Below the pieces are notes generated by a model. The model saw only the letters and a program-made list of their open reading frames with translations, ran no database searches and was not told the origin of the DNA. A DNA stretch of 42,655 nt from Pseudonocardiales bacterium (GTDB lineage: Bacteria; Actinomycetota; Actinomycetes; Mycobacteriales; Pseudonocardiaceae), in NCBI GenBank assembly GCA_019240665.1, contig JAFAXZ010000178.1, positions 1-42,655 on the forward strand, written 5' to 3'. Positions 1 to 7,362 of the stretch are shown in pieces. The translations under genes and the position numbers were made by a program. The first letter of the stretch is position 1; every line of letters starts with the position of its first letter.

Positions 1-1
1 C

Positions 2-211
2 AAACAGGGCGGGAAGAAAGCCGCCACCGCCACCGCCCACACCCTGATTGTCATCATCTGGCACGTGCTCACCGAGAACACCGCTTACCGCGACCTGGGC
101 GCCGACTACTTCACCCGCCGCACCGATCACCCCGACGCCCGCAAACGCCAACTCATCCGCGAACTCGAAGCCCTCGGGCACAAAGTCACCCTCGAACCCG
201 CCACCGCGTAA
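2..211 (+). mobile_element. IS110-type transposase, 3' fragment
   Basis: The window opens inside a reading frame (frame 2) that ends with taa at 209-211 and is too short for the ORF track. The translated tail has the typical C-terminal signature of IS110-family DEDD transposases: a KKAA stretch, a hydrophobic segment around LIVIIWHVL, then YRDLGADYFTRR and a basic helix before the final LEALGHKVTLEP. Only about 69 residues are in view, so I cannot tell whether the element is intact upstream. IS110 members lack long terminal inverted repeats and none is seen after the stop. It lies convergent to hypF. Confidence 0.75.
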
Positions 212-239
212 CCGGTCACCACATATCGATCACCGACCA

Positions 240-259
240 ACCCGGCCCGGGTGCCGGGT
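240..259 (-). terminator. Hairpin between IS110 end and hypF end
   Basis: A perfect 7-bp inverted repeat, ACCCGGC then GCCGGGT with a 6-nt loop, lies in the 87-bp gap between the converging transposase fragment and hypF. GC-rich hairpins without a T tract are common in actinobacterial 3' ends, so this is a candidate terminator for hypF and possibly for both genes. Confidence 0.4.
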
Positions 260-298
260 CACCGACCCCTGCCTCCAGAACGTGCCTGCTCACCATAG

Positions 299-2572
299 TT
301 ACGTCTCAGAACGTAGGGATGCGGCGGCGACGGCGACCTGGCCGAGGCTGATGCCGCCGTCGTTGGGCGGCACCCGGGAATGGGTGAGCACCCGGAAACC
401 GGATTGTTCCAGACCCGCCACGGTGCGTTCGAGCAGGAGCACGTTCTGGAATACCCCGCCGGACAGGGCGGCGACGCTCACCCCGGTGGTCTCCCGCAGC
501 ATCAGGCAGACCCGGACGATTGCATCGGCGACGCCGTGGTGGAACCGGGTGGCGATCACCTCCGGAGCCACCCCCGCTTGTAGGTCGGCCACCACGGCGC
601 GCACCAGATCCACACCGTGTAGTTGCAACGCAGGTCCCCTGGTCACCGCAGCCGGATAGCTTCCCTGCTCGGTCGGGTCGGCCCGCTGCTCAAGTTCCAC
701 CGCGGCCTGGCCCTCGTAGTTGATCGAGTCGCGGATCCCGAGGATCGCCGCAACGGCGTCGAACAGTCGCCCAGCGCTTGAGGTCAGCGGGGCGTTCACC
801 TGCCGGGAAACCATCGCCAGCACCGAGTCCCAGTGCTCGGCATTGCGCCCCGCCAACTCCTCAGGGGCCTCCGTTCCCAGGTAAGCGGCGGCCATCCGCC
901 AGGGTTGCCGGATGGCCGCGGTGCCGCCCGGCATCGGGACCGGAACCAGGTGCGCCAGCCGCTGGAACCCGGCCAGCTCGGCCAGCAGGAACTCACCGCC
1001 CCACAAGGTGCCGTCAGTCCCGTAGCCCAACCCGTCGAAGGCCACTCCGAGCACCGGGCCGGCGTCACCGTTGTCGGCAAGGCAGGACGCGATGTGCGCG
1101 TGGTGGTGCTGCACCCCAACGAGATCGACACTGACGAGTTCGGCATCGGCGAGATCGTGCGCGTACTTGGTGGACAGGTACTCCGGGTGCAGGTCATGCG
1201 CGACCACCTCCGGCTGCACGTCGAAGAGCCGCCGGAAATGCTCCACACCCTCGGTGTACGAACGCAGAGTCTCGTAATTCTCCAGGTCACCGATGTGGTG
1301 AGACATGAATGCGTGCCGCCCACGGGCCAGGCAGAAGGTGTTCTTGAGTTCGGCGCCGCAGCCGAGAATTGGCCGTAACACCGGCCGAGCGAGGGTCAGC
1401 GGTTCGGGTGCGTAGCCGCGGGACCGGCGCACCGGGAGTTCAGCGCAGCGGAACACCCGCACCACCGAGTCGTCGGTGCGCATATGGATCGCCCGGTCGT
1501 GGGTCAAGAAGGCGTCCGCAATTCCGGTCAGCCGCCGACGCGCATCGTCGTCTTGGTAGGCGATCGGCTCGTCGGAGACGTTGCCACTGGTTAGCACGAT
1601 GGGCCTGGCGGTGCCACGCAGCAGCAGGTGATGCAGTGGGGTGTAAGGCAACATCAGCCCCAAGCTACGGTTGCCGGGCGCGACGGCTGGCGCGACGGGG
1701 GCGTCCGGGCGGCGTGGCAGCAGTACCACCGGTCGCCGCCGTCCGGCCAGCACCCGCTCCCCCATCGGGTCAATCATGCAGAGCTCGTGGGCGGTGTCCA
1801 GATCGGCCACCATGACCGCGAACGGCTTGTCCTCACGGTGCTTACGCGCGCGCAACATGGCCGTCGCGGCAGCGTCAGAGGCCAGCGCCGCGACGTGGAA
1901 GCCGCCGAGGCCCTTGACCGCCAGCACCGCGCCGTCGGTCAGCAGCGCTGCGGCTGCGGCCAGCGGCTCACCGGGCAGGTCGGTGCCGCTGGCGTCGAGC
2001 AGCCGCAACCGGGGTCCGCACGCCGGGCAGCACACTGGCTGGGCGTGGAAACGCCGGTCGGTGGGATCATGGTACTCGCTGGCGCAGGCGTGGCACATCG
2101 TGAACGGCGCCATTGTGGTGAACGGTCGGTCGTAGGGCACATCGCGCACGATGGTGAACCTCGGCCCGCAGTTGGTGCAGTTGATGAACGGGTAGTCGAA
2201 GCGGCGGTCGGTGGGCTCGGCCAGTTCGCGAAGGCAGTCTGCGCAGGTTGCGCTGTCTGCCGAGATCAAGGTGTCCCGCCGGCCGGCGGCGTTGCTGGAC
2301 ACGATGTGGAAACCCTGCTCCCCGGTGGGAACCAATGGACTGGTCCGCACCTGCTCGATGACGGCCAGCGGTGGGGCCTGCACCGTTAGCGCCGCGAGAA
2401 ATTCGCTGACCGCTTGCTCGGCTCCTTCGATCTCCATGATGACCCCAGCGGTGTCGTTGCCGACTCGGCCGGACAGGCCGAAACGGCGCGCCAGACCATG
2501 GACGTAGGGCCGGAACCCCACGCCCTGGACGACACCTTCGACCCGAACCTCAACTCGGATACATTGCTGCAC
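299..2572 (-). CDS. hypF: Carbamoyltransferase HypF, [NiFe]-hydrogenase maturation
   Basis: HypF transfers the carbamoyl group of carbamoyl phosphate to HypE, the first step in making the cyanide ligands of the [NiFe]-hydrogenase active site in the cytoplasm. All expected parts are visible: an N-terminal acylphosphatase domain (EGVVQGVGFRPYVHGL), paired Cys4 zinc fingers (CADC..CTNC and CHAC..CPAC), a YrdC-like nucleotide domain, and a C-terminal Kae1-like domain with GVQHHHAHIASC and AFDGLGYGTDGTLWGGEF. The ORF is open to 2665, but the first residues are not family-like. I place the start at the GTG at 2572, giving 757 residues, the usual length. The ribosome binding site there is weak (GGGCGAGAG), so the start is tentative. 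It is divergent from hypA with 73 bp between. No hydrogenase structural genes are in the window. Confidence 0.95.
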   Translation of the reverse strand: MQQCIRVEVRVEGVVQGVGFRPYVHGLARRFGLSGRVGNDTAGVIMEIEGAEQAVSEFLAALTVQAPPLAVIEQVRTSPLVPTGEQGFHIVSSNAAGRRDTLISADSATCADCLRELAEPTDRRFDYPFINCTNCGPRFTIVRDVPYDRPFTTMAPFTMCHACASEYHDPTDRRFHAQPVCCPACGPRLRLLDASGTDLPGEPLAAAAALLTDGAVLAVKGLGGFHVAALASDAAATAMLRARKHREDKPFAVMVADLDTAHELCMIDPMGERVLAGRRRPVVLLPRRPDAPVAPAVAPGNRSLGLMLPYTPLHHLLLRGTARPIVLTSGNVSDEPIAYQDDDARRRLTGIADAFLTHDRAIHMRTDDSVVRVFRCAELPVRRSRGYAPEPLTLARPVLRPILGCGAELKNTFCLARGRHAFMSHHIGDLENYETLRSYTEGVEHFRRLFDVQPEVVAHDLHPEYLSTKYAHDLADAELVSVDLVGVQHHHAHIASCLADNGDAGPVLGVAFDGLGYGTDGTLWGGEFLLAELAGFQRLAHLVPVPMPGGTAAIRQPWRMAAAYLGTEAPEELAGRNAEHWDSVLAMVSRQVNAPLTSSAGRLFDAVAAILGIRDSINYEGQAAVELEQRADPTEQGSYPAAVTRGPALQLHGVDLVRAVVADLQAGVAPEVIATRFHHGVADAIVRVCLMLRETTGVSVAALSGGVFQNVLLLERTVAGLEQSGFRVLTHSRVPPNDGGISLGQVAVAAASLRSET

Positions 2573-2633
2573 CGGAGGATTCTCTCGCCCTTGACAAGAT
2601 CCCCGCAGGGGGCTGCACTGGGTGTCAACCCAA

Positions 2634-2638
2634 GGAGG
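2634..2638 (+). promoter_or_regulatory. Strong ribosome binding site selecting a TTG start for hypA
   Basis: GGAGG lies 7 nt before the TTG at 2646. That start yields a protein beginning Met-His-Glu-Met, the canonical HypA N-terminus. The GTG at 2622 lies upstream of this site and the ATG at 2655 would remove the nickel-binding histidine, so this site decides the start. Confidence 0.8.
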
Positions 2639-2645
2639 CAGCTTT

Positions 2646-2978
2646 TTGCATGAAATGGCAATCACTCAGAGCGTGGTCCAGGCGGTATGCGAGCGGATGG
2701 GCGATGCACCGGTACGGCGAGTCTGCCTGGAGATAGGCACACTGTCTGGTGTGGTCGCCGATTCGGTCCGATTCTGCTTCGATCTTGTAACCGAGGGCAC
2801 CACGCTCGAGGGAGCGTCTTTGGAGATCGTCCAACCCACGGGGAAGGCCCGCTGCCGAGACTGCGGCGCCGAGTTCGCGCTGACTGACCTGCTCGCGCTG
2901 TGCACGTGCGGCAGCGCGAACCGCGAACTCCTCGCGGGAGAAGAACTGAAAATCCGGGAAGTTGAGGTACTGGCCTGA
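2646..2978 (+). CDS. hypA: Hydrogenase nickel incorporation protein HypA
   Basis: HypA is a small nickel chaperone that works with HypB to insert nickel into the hydrogenase large subunit. The product from the TTG at 2646 is 110 residues and starts MHEMAITQSVV; His2 of this MHE motif is the family nickel ligand. The structural zinc site is present as CRDC followed by CTCGSAN (CxxC...CxC). The ORF track starts at GTG 2622, which adds eight residues the family lacks. The stop overlaps the hypB start (TGATG), so the two genes are translationally coupled. Divergent hypF suggests a shared control region between 2573 and 2645. Confidence 0.93.
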   Translation: MHEMAITQSVVQAVCERMGDAPVRRVCLEIGTLSGVVADSVRFCFDLVTEGTTLEGASLEIVQPTGKARCRDCGAEFALTDLLALCTCGSANRELLAGEELKIREVEVLA

Positions 2979-3721
2979 TGTGCGCGACATGTGGCTGCTC
3001 CGGCGGCACCATCCTCGAACACCACGAGCACGGCCACGAGCACGGCCACGAGCACGGCCACGGCCACCCCGAGACCCGAACTGTCACGCTCGAGCAGGCG
3101 GTGCTGGCCCGCAATGATGCTCTCGCCGAGCTCAACCGCACGTGGTTGGCGGACCACGGCATCCTCGCGGTGAACCTGATGAGCTCACCCGGGGCCGGTA
3201 AGACCACCCTGCTCGAGCGCACCATCCGGGAACTGGGCGCAAGGCTGCGGGTGTCGGTCGTCGAAGGTGACCAGGAGACGGTGCTGGACGCGGACCGGAT
3301 CCGGGCCACCGGCGCCCCGGCGGTGCAGATCAATACCGGGGCGGGCTGCCATCTCGACGCTCAGATGCTAGCCGATGGACTGAGGACGCTGGACCCACCG
3401 GAGCGCTCAGTGGTGCTGATCGAGAACGTCGGCAACCTCGTGTGCCCGGCATTGTTCGACCTTGGGGAGCAGGCCCGGGTGGTCATCACCTCGGTGACCG
3501 AAGGGGCCGAGAAGCCGCGGAAGTACCCGCAGATGTTCCGCGCTGCTGACTTGGTGCTGCTGAACAAAACCGACCTGCTGCCGTACGTCGATTTTGATGT
3601 CGCCGCTTTTCTGGATGGAGCCAGACGGGCGAACCCGGGCGTGGAGGTGCTGCAACTGTCGGCCACCACCGGCGACGGTGTTGCCGGCTGGTATGACTGG
3701 CTGCGCGCGCGACTCCCATAG
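2978..3721 (+). CDS. hypB: Hydrogenase nickel incorporation GTPase HypB
   Basis: HypB is a SIMIBI-class GTPase that drives nickel delivery to the hydrogenase large subunit together with HypA. The 247-residue product begins MCATCGC, the CxxCxC high-affinity metal motif. A histidine-rich stretch follows (HHEHGHEHGHEHGHGH), which in related HypB proteins stores nickel. The P-loop is SSPGAGKTTLLE, switch and metal residues lie in GAGCHLDA, Walker B-like LIENVGNLVCP follows, and the guanine-specificity motif is LLNKTDLL. All G motifs look intact. Start ATG 2978 overlaps the hypA stop. The His-rich part is encoded by a perfect 12-bp tandem repeat. Confidence 0.96.
   Translation: MCATCGCSGGTILEHHEHGHEHGHEHGHGHPETRTVTLEQAVLARNDALAELNRTWLADHGILAVNLMSSPGAGKTTLLERTIRELGARLRVSVVEGDQETVLDADRIRATGAPAVQINTGAGCHLDAQMLADGLRTLDPPERSVVLIENVGNLVCPALFDLGEQARVVITSVTEGAEKPRKYPQMFRAADLVLLNKTDLLPYVDFDVAAFLDGARRANPGVEVLQLSATTGDGVAGWYDWLRARLP
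3023..3058 (+). repeat. 12-bp tandem repeat encoding the HypB His-rich segment
   Basis: Three perfect head-to-tail copies of CACGAGCACGGC, followed by partial units, encode the repeated His-Glu-His-Gly segment of HypB. Copy-number slippage here would change nickel-storage capacity without changing the frame. Confidence 0.9.
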
Positions 3722-3845
3722 GCAGCCGCGCCTGGCCGCTCAGTACGGACACCCAGGCCCGTCGTCGGCGAATCCCTGGGTGCCCGAGAGCTCGGCGTCC
3801 GAGTCGACCTCGGTGTCGACCCGGAGCCGGTGATCAGCGAAGTCG

Positions 3846-4943
3846 TCAAGCAGCCGCGGCGGAAGAGGTAAGGTAAGGCTTGAGCAGGATTCCTAACTGC
3901 AGGGTCAGCATCCGCATCCATGCCTGACCCACCTCCGCGGCCGCTGCCGGCTCGGGAACCTTCCCGAAGACATACTCACCGTCGGTTCCCGGCGCGATGG
4001 TATTCAACGCCGTCATGACTCTCATCTCGACCCACCCCATGAGGGCAATAGTCAGATCAGCTGGGATGACCACGTGCGGATGCGTCCCACCGCCCTTGAC
4101 ATGGGCGTCGGCTACTTTGGACATATAGGTGTGGAAATCGCCGTCCATCGGCTTCATGGTGGTCTTCGACCACCACCCCTTGAGTGTCATCTTACGCTGC
4201 GCGAGATGCGAAGCGTCCTGGAAGTATCCGGCCGACTCTGGACGGGAAAGCAGATAATCATAAGCAAGGGTGACCACGCCCCCTGCCGCTGGTCCCAGTA
4301 GTGGGCCGGTCTTGCGCAGGATCGACATCTCTTTGGCGCCAAGACCCGCGAACTCCGCGTAGGGATGAAACTCGGCGGCTTCATGACGACCAAGGGGACC
4401 GTCCGGTTCTGCCAGGCTAGGTTCAAGGATGATCCCGAGCTGCAGCATGAGCTGGTTCATCCATGCCGCCCCGGCGGCAGAGACCGTGACGGCGTCGTAG
4501 GTCTCCCCCATGGCCCCGAGGATCTGTCCCTGCAACCAGGCTATGAGAGCCAGAACGAGTTGGGGCGGAAGCGGTATCTGTACTCCCGGAAAGGTCACTT
4601 CCTCTCCCCCGACGTGACTAATCCCTCGCACGAAGTCGGCCAGCTCGCCGTCAAACGGTCCGACGATCGTCCTGTCTAGCCACTCCTTTATTAGCGGTTC
4701 ACTGACCGGTAAGTGCGATCCACCCATCAGTGATGCGGATTCCGGACGCATCCTCAAGTATCCAGATATCGCCCCTGGGATACGGTCGATCAGCGCTGAA
4801 ATTCCCTCACCGGTCTCCTGAACGGCCACTGCCTCGTATACACCAAATCCGGCGAACTCGGCAAGTGGAGCGAATTCTGGTGTTACCAGCTGATCGTACC
4901 CTTCGACCTCTCGAACTTCCCCGGCCTGGTCGCTTACGGACAT
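3846..4943 (-). CDS. Tandem double protoglobin-like protein
   Basis: The 365-residue product contains two similar halves, about residues 22-178 and 192-359, each resembling the protoglobin/globin-coupled-sensor fold. Aligned by eye with archaeal protoglobin, each half has a helix ending in (S/M)RPES, an H-V-x-G-G segment where the proximal heme histidine lies (His110 and His281), and a hydrophobic helix, LALIAWLQGQIL or IALMGWVEMRVM. Each closes with a last helix, AWMNQLMLQLGIILEP or AWMRMLTLQLGILLKP. No signal peptide, membrane segment or output domain is present. Start: the third codon ATG at 4943 is preferred because AAGGAAG sits 6 nt upstream; ATG 4949 is too close to it. It lies convergent to hypB. 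Heme binding and O2 or redox sensing are inference; a cofactor-free helical protein remains possible. Confidence 0.7.
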   Translation of the reverse strand: MSVSDQAGEVREVEGYDQLVTPEFAPLAEFAGFGVYEAVAVQETGEGISALIDRIPGAISGYLRMRPESASLMGGSHLPVSEPLIKEWLDRTIVGPFDGELADFVRGISHVGGEEVTFPGVQIPLPPQLVLALIAWLQGQILGAMGETYDAVTVSAAGAAWMNQLMLQLGIILEPSLAEPDGPLGRHEAAEFHPYAEFAGLGAKEMSILRKTGPLLGPAAGGVVTLAYDYLLSRPESAGYFQDASHLAQRKMTLKGWWSKTTMKPMDGDFHTYMSKVADAHVKGGGTHPHVVIPADLTIALMGWVEMRVMTALNTIAPGTDGEYVFGKVPEPAAAAEVGQAWMRMLTLQLGILLKPYLTSSAAAA

Positions 4944-5208
4944 GATCATCTTCCTTACTCAGGAGGTAATCCATCGATCGTGAGGGTTAGAATCTGGACA
5001 TGATGCTGCGACCAGAAGTCCCCTCGCTGACCTTTTTGAGCCTAACTAGCCGACTGTTACACCAGCGTTGAATTCATGTGACCAATCGGGGACAGGTGTT
5101 AAAGTCACGTTGCAGCTCGGCGAATATGTGACTCGGATAACGTTGGAGATCTACGTTCGGCTGGAGAACTATGTTGCCCGTCCTCGCGTCGGCGGGTAGA
5201 AGTCCACG

Positions 5209-5224
5209 GATCCCGAGCGGGATC
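5209..5224 (-). terminator. Short hairpin after the M24 peptidase gene
   Basis: GATCCC-GAGC-GGGATC forms a 6-bp perfect stem with a 4-nt loop just beyond the peptidase stop codon. It is a weak terminator candidate. The rest of the 286-bp gap (4944-5229) is visibly lower in GC and presumably carries the double-globin promoter; I could not identify convincing -10/-35 boxes. Confidence 0.3.
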
Positions 5225-5229
5225 GCTGG

Positions 5230-6360
5230 TCATACCGGCAATACCGCGAGCTCGCGCGGGCGGTGGTTGAGCCGCGTCGCGCCGCTGTCGTTGACTACCA
5301 CGATGTCCTCGATACGGGCGCCCCAGCGACCTGATAGGTAGATACCTGGTTCGATGCTGAACGCCATCCCCACTTCGAGCACCAGGTCGTTACCGGTCAC
5401 GATGTAGGGCTCCTCGTGCACTTCGAGACCGATGCCGTGTCCGGTTCGATGGATGAACAGCTCGCCGAGACCGGCGTCAGTGATGGGAATCCGGGCGGCG
5501 GCGTCGACCTGTTCTGCCGTCATCCCTGGCGCAACCGCCGCCACCGCAGCATCCTGCGCAGCGTGCAACACGGCGTAGCACGTGATGACGTCGGCCTCGG
5601 CCGGCTCGCCCAGGCTGTAGGTGCGGGTACAGTCGGAGAAATAACCCTCCGGGGTCGGCCCGCCGATATCGACCACCACCACGTCCCCTGGCTGTATCAC
5701 CCGGTCAGACACATCGTGGTGCGGGCTTGCCCCGTGCGGACCGGCACCGACGGTGACGAACGCTGCCGCGGTGTGCCCCTCTGCGACGATCGCAGCGGCC
5801 ACATCGGCCCCGACCTGTGCCTCGGTGCGTCCGACCCGCAACCACTCCCCCATCCTGGCGTGCACCCGGTCGATGGCTTGACCCGCAGCGGCCAGCGCGG
5901 CGATCTCGGCGCTGTCCTTGCGCATCCGCAGCTGCCGCAGCACCGTCGATGCCAGCTCCTGCTCGCAGGCCGGCAGCGCGGCACGCAGCGCCAGCACATG
6001 CGCCGCGGGCATCGCGTCCCCCACCGCGGCGCGGGCCGGTGCCGACCTGGACCTGTGCAGGAGGTCGGCGACCAGGGCGTACGGATCGTCGCCGTCGGCC
6101 CACTCGGCGATCTCCAAGCCGAGTCCGGGCACCGGGGTGGTGTCCAGGCGGGGGCGTTCCAGCGTCGGGACCACCAGCACCGGGTCACCGTCAGCGGGCA
6201 ACACCAGACAGGTCAGCCGCTCATAGGACCCACCGGCTACCCCCAGCAGGTAGCGCAGGTCGGGTCCTGGGGTGACCAGCAGCACGTCCAAGGCGGCGAT
6301 CCGGGTGGCCTGCTGGGCTCGGGCCAGGCGGGAGGTGAGCATGTTGCGGGGGGCGGCCAT
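5230..6360 (-). CDS. M24-family Xaa-Pro aminopeptidase (PepE/PepP-like)
   Basis: This is a cytosolic dimetal aminopeptidase that releases an N-terminal residue preceding proline. The 376-residue protein has the creatinase N-terminal domain (about 1-140) and the pita-bread catalytic domain. The five metal ligands are present in order: Asp in VVVDIGG, Asp in FSDCTRTYSLG, His in HRTGHGIGLEVHEEPY, Glu in SIEPGIYL, and Glu in GARIEDIVVV. It matches the position of M. tuberculosis pepE (Rv2089c) beside a divergent 5'-3' exonuclease gene. Start ATG 6360 is supported by family length. Confidence 0.92.
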   Translation of the reverse strand: MAAPRNMLTSRLARAQQATRIAALDVLLVTPGPDLRYLLGVAGGSYERLTCLVLPADGDPVLVVPTLERPRLDTTPVPGLGLEIAEWADGDDPYALVADLLHRSRSAPARAAVGDAMPAAHVLALRAALPACEQELASTVLRQLRMRKDSAEIAALAAAGQAIDRVHARMGEWLRVGRTEAQVGADVAAAIVAEGHTAAAFVTVGAGPHGASPHHDVSDRVIQPGDVVVVDIGGPTPEGYFSDCTRTYSLGEPAEADVITCYAVLHAAQDAAVAAVAPGMTAEQVDAAARIPITDAGLGELFIHRTGHGIGLEVHEEPYIVTGNDLVLEVGMAFSIEPGIYLSGRWGARIEDIVVVNDSGATRLNHRPRELAVLPV

Positions 6361-6411
6361 AGGGCAAGCCTAGGGCTGGGTGCGGGCCGGGAGCTGGCAG
6401 GCTCTGCGCTC

Positions 6412-7362
6412 GTGGACGCACCCCTGTTGCTGCTTGACGCCGCGAGCCTGTACTTTCGGGCTTACTACGGGGTCCCCGAGTCGATCACCTCCCCTGCCGG
6501 TACTCCGGTGAACGCGGTGCGGGGTTTCGCGGACATGGTCGCCCGGCTGATCGAGCTGCGCCGCCCGTCCCGATTGGTCGCCTGTCTGGACCTGGACTGG
6601 CGACCGGCCTTCCGGGTCGCCGCGATTCCCTCTTATAAGGCGCACCGAGTCGCCGAGAAAACCGGGCTCGACACTCCCGACGTCGAGGCGGTGCCGGACG
6701 CCCTGAGCGCGCAGGTCCCGTTGATCCTCGAACTGCTGGCCGCCGCCGGCCTGGCCACCGCGGGCGCGGACGGGTACGAGGCTGATGATGTGATCGGCGC
6801 GCTGGCCGCGGCCGAGCGCCGCAACCCGGTTGAGGTGGCCAGCGGTGACCGGGACCTATTTCAGGTGGTACGCACCGCGCCGACACCGGTGCGGGTAGTC
6901 TACCTCGGGCGGGGGCTGGCCAAAGCAGAGGTGATCGGCTCTGCCGAACTCGCGAGCCGGTACGGGCTGCCCGAAACTGGTGCCGGGCCCGGCTACGCGG
7001 ACTTGGCCGCGTTGCGCGGCGACCCGTCCGATGGGCTGCCCGGAGTGCCTGGAATCGGGGAGAAGACCGCGGCCGTCCTGATCAGCCGGTTCGGCTCGGT
7101 GGAGGGACTGCTGGTGGCGCTCGACGATCCCCGTTCGGCGCTCGCCCCGGGGATGCGAGCCAAGCTGCTAGCCGCCCGGGAGTATCTGGAGCTGGCGCCC
7201 ACCGTGGTGCGGGTGGCTACCGACGCCCCCGTGCAGCAGGATCGCGACGACACACTGCCTTCGGCTCCTGTTGATCCAGCCGCACTCACCGCGCTGCAGC
7301 GCGCCTGGGGCCTGGGCACCGCGGTGGACCGCCTCGTCGCGGCGCTTCAGGCTCGGCGCTGA
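6412..7362 (+). CDS. 5'-3' exonuclease (FEN/PolI N-terminal-like)
   Basis: A stand-alone flap/5' exonuclease of 316 residues, acting on nicked or flapped DNA and Okazaki-type intermediates. Acidic metal-binding motifs appear as LLLLDAASLYFRAY, ADGYEADDVIGAL and VASGDRDLFQVV. The helix-3-turn-helix DNA-binding motif is DGLPGVPGIGEKTAAVLI. The ORF is open far upstream (5416) only because it shadows the peptidase gene. The GTG at 6412, just before the first beta strand, is the family-like start. It corresponds to Rv2090. Its 3' end overlaps the convergent GMC oxidoreductase gene by 16 bp. Confidence 0.9.
   Translation: MDAPLLLLDAASLYFRAYYGVPESITSPAGTPVNAVRGFADMVARLIELRRPSRLVACLDLDWRPAFRVAAIPSYKAHRVAEKTGLDTPDVEAVPDALSAQVPLILELLAAAGLATAGADGYEADDVIGALAAAERRNPVEVASGDRDLFQVVRTAPTPVRVVYLGRGLAKAEVIGSAELASRYGLPETGAGPGYADLAALRGDPSDGLPGVPGIGEKTAAVLISRFGSVEGLLVALDDPRSALAPGMRAKLLAAREYLELAPTVVRVATDAPVQQDRDDTLPSAPVDPAALTALQRAWGLGTAVDRLVAALQARR

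Noticed and set aside
4961-5004. Short plus-strand leader peptide after AGGAGGTAAT (GTGAGGGTTAGAATCTGG...)
   Set aside because: Only seven codons, no coding gene follows on that strand, and the AGGAGG match is probably chance.
5416-6411. Long upstream extension of the exonuclease ORF (648 codons in the track)
   Set aside because: It is the antisense shadow of the M24 peptidase gene; family similarity starts only at the GTG at 6412.
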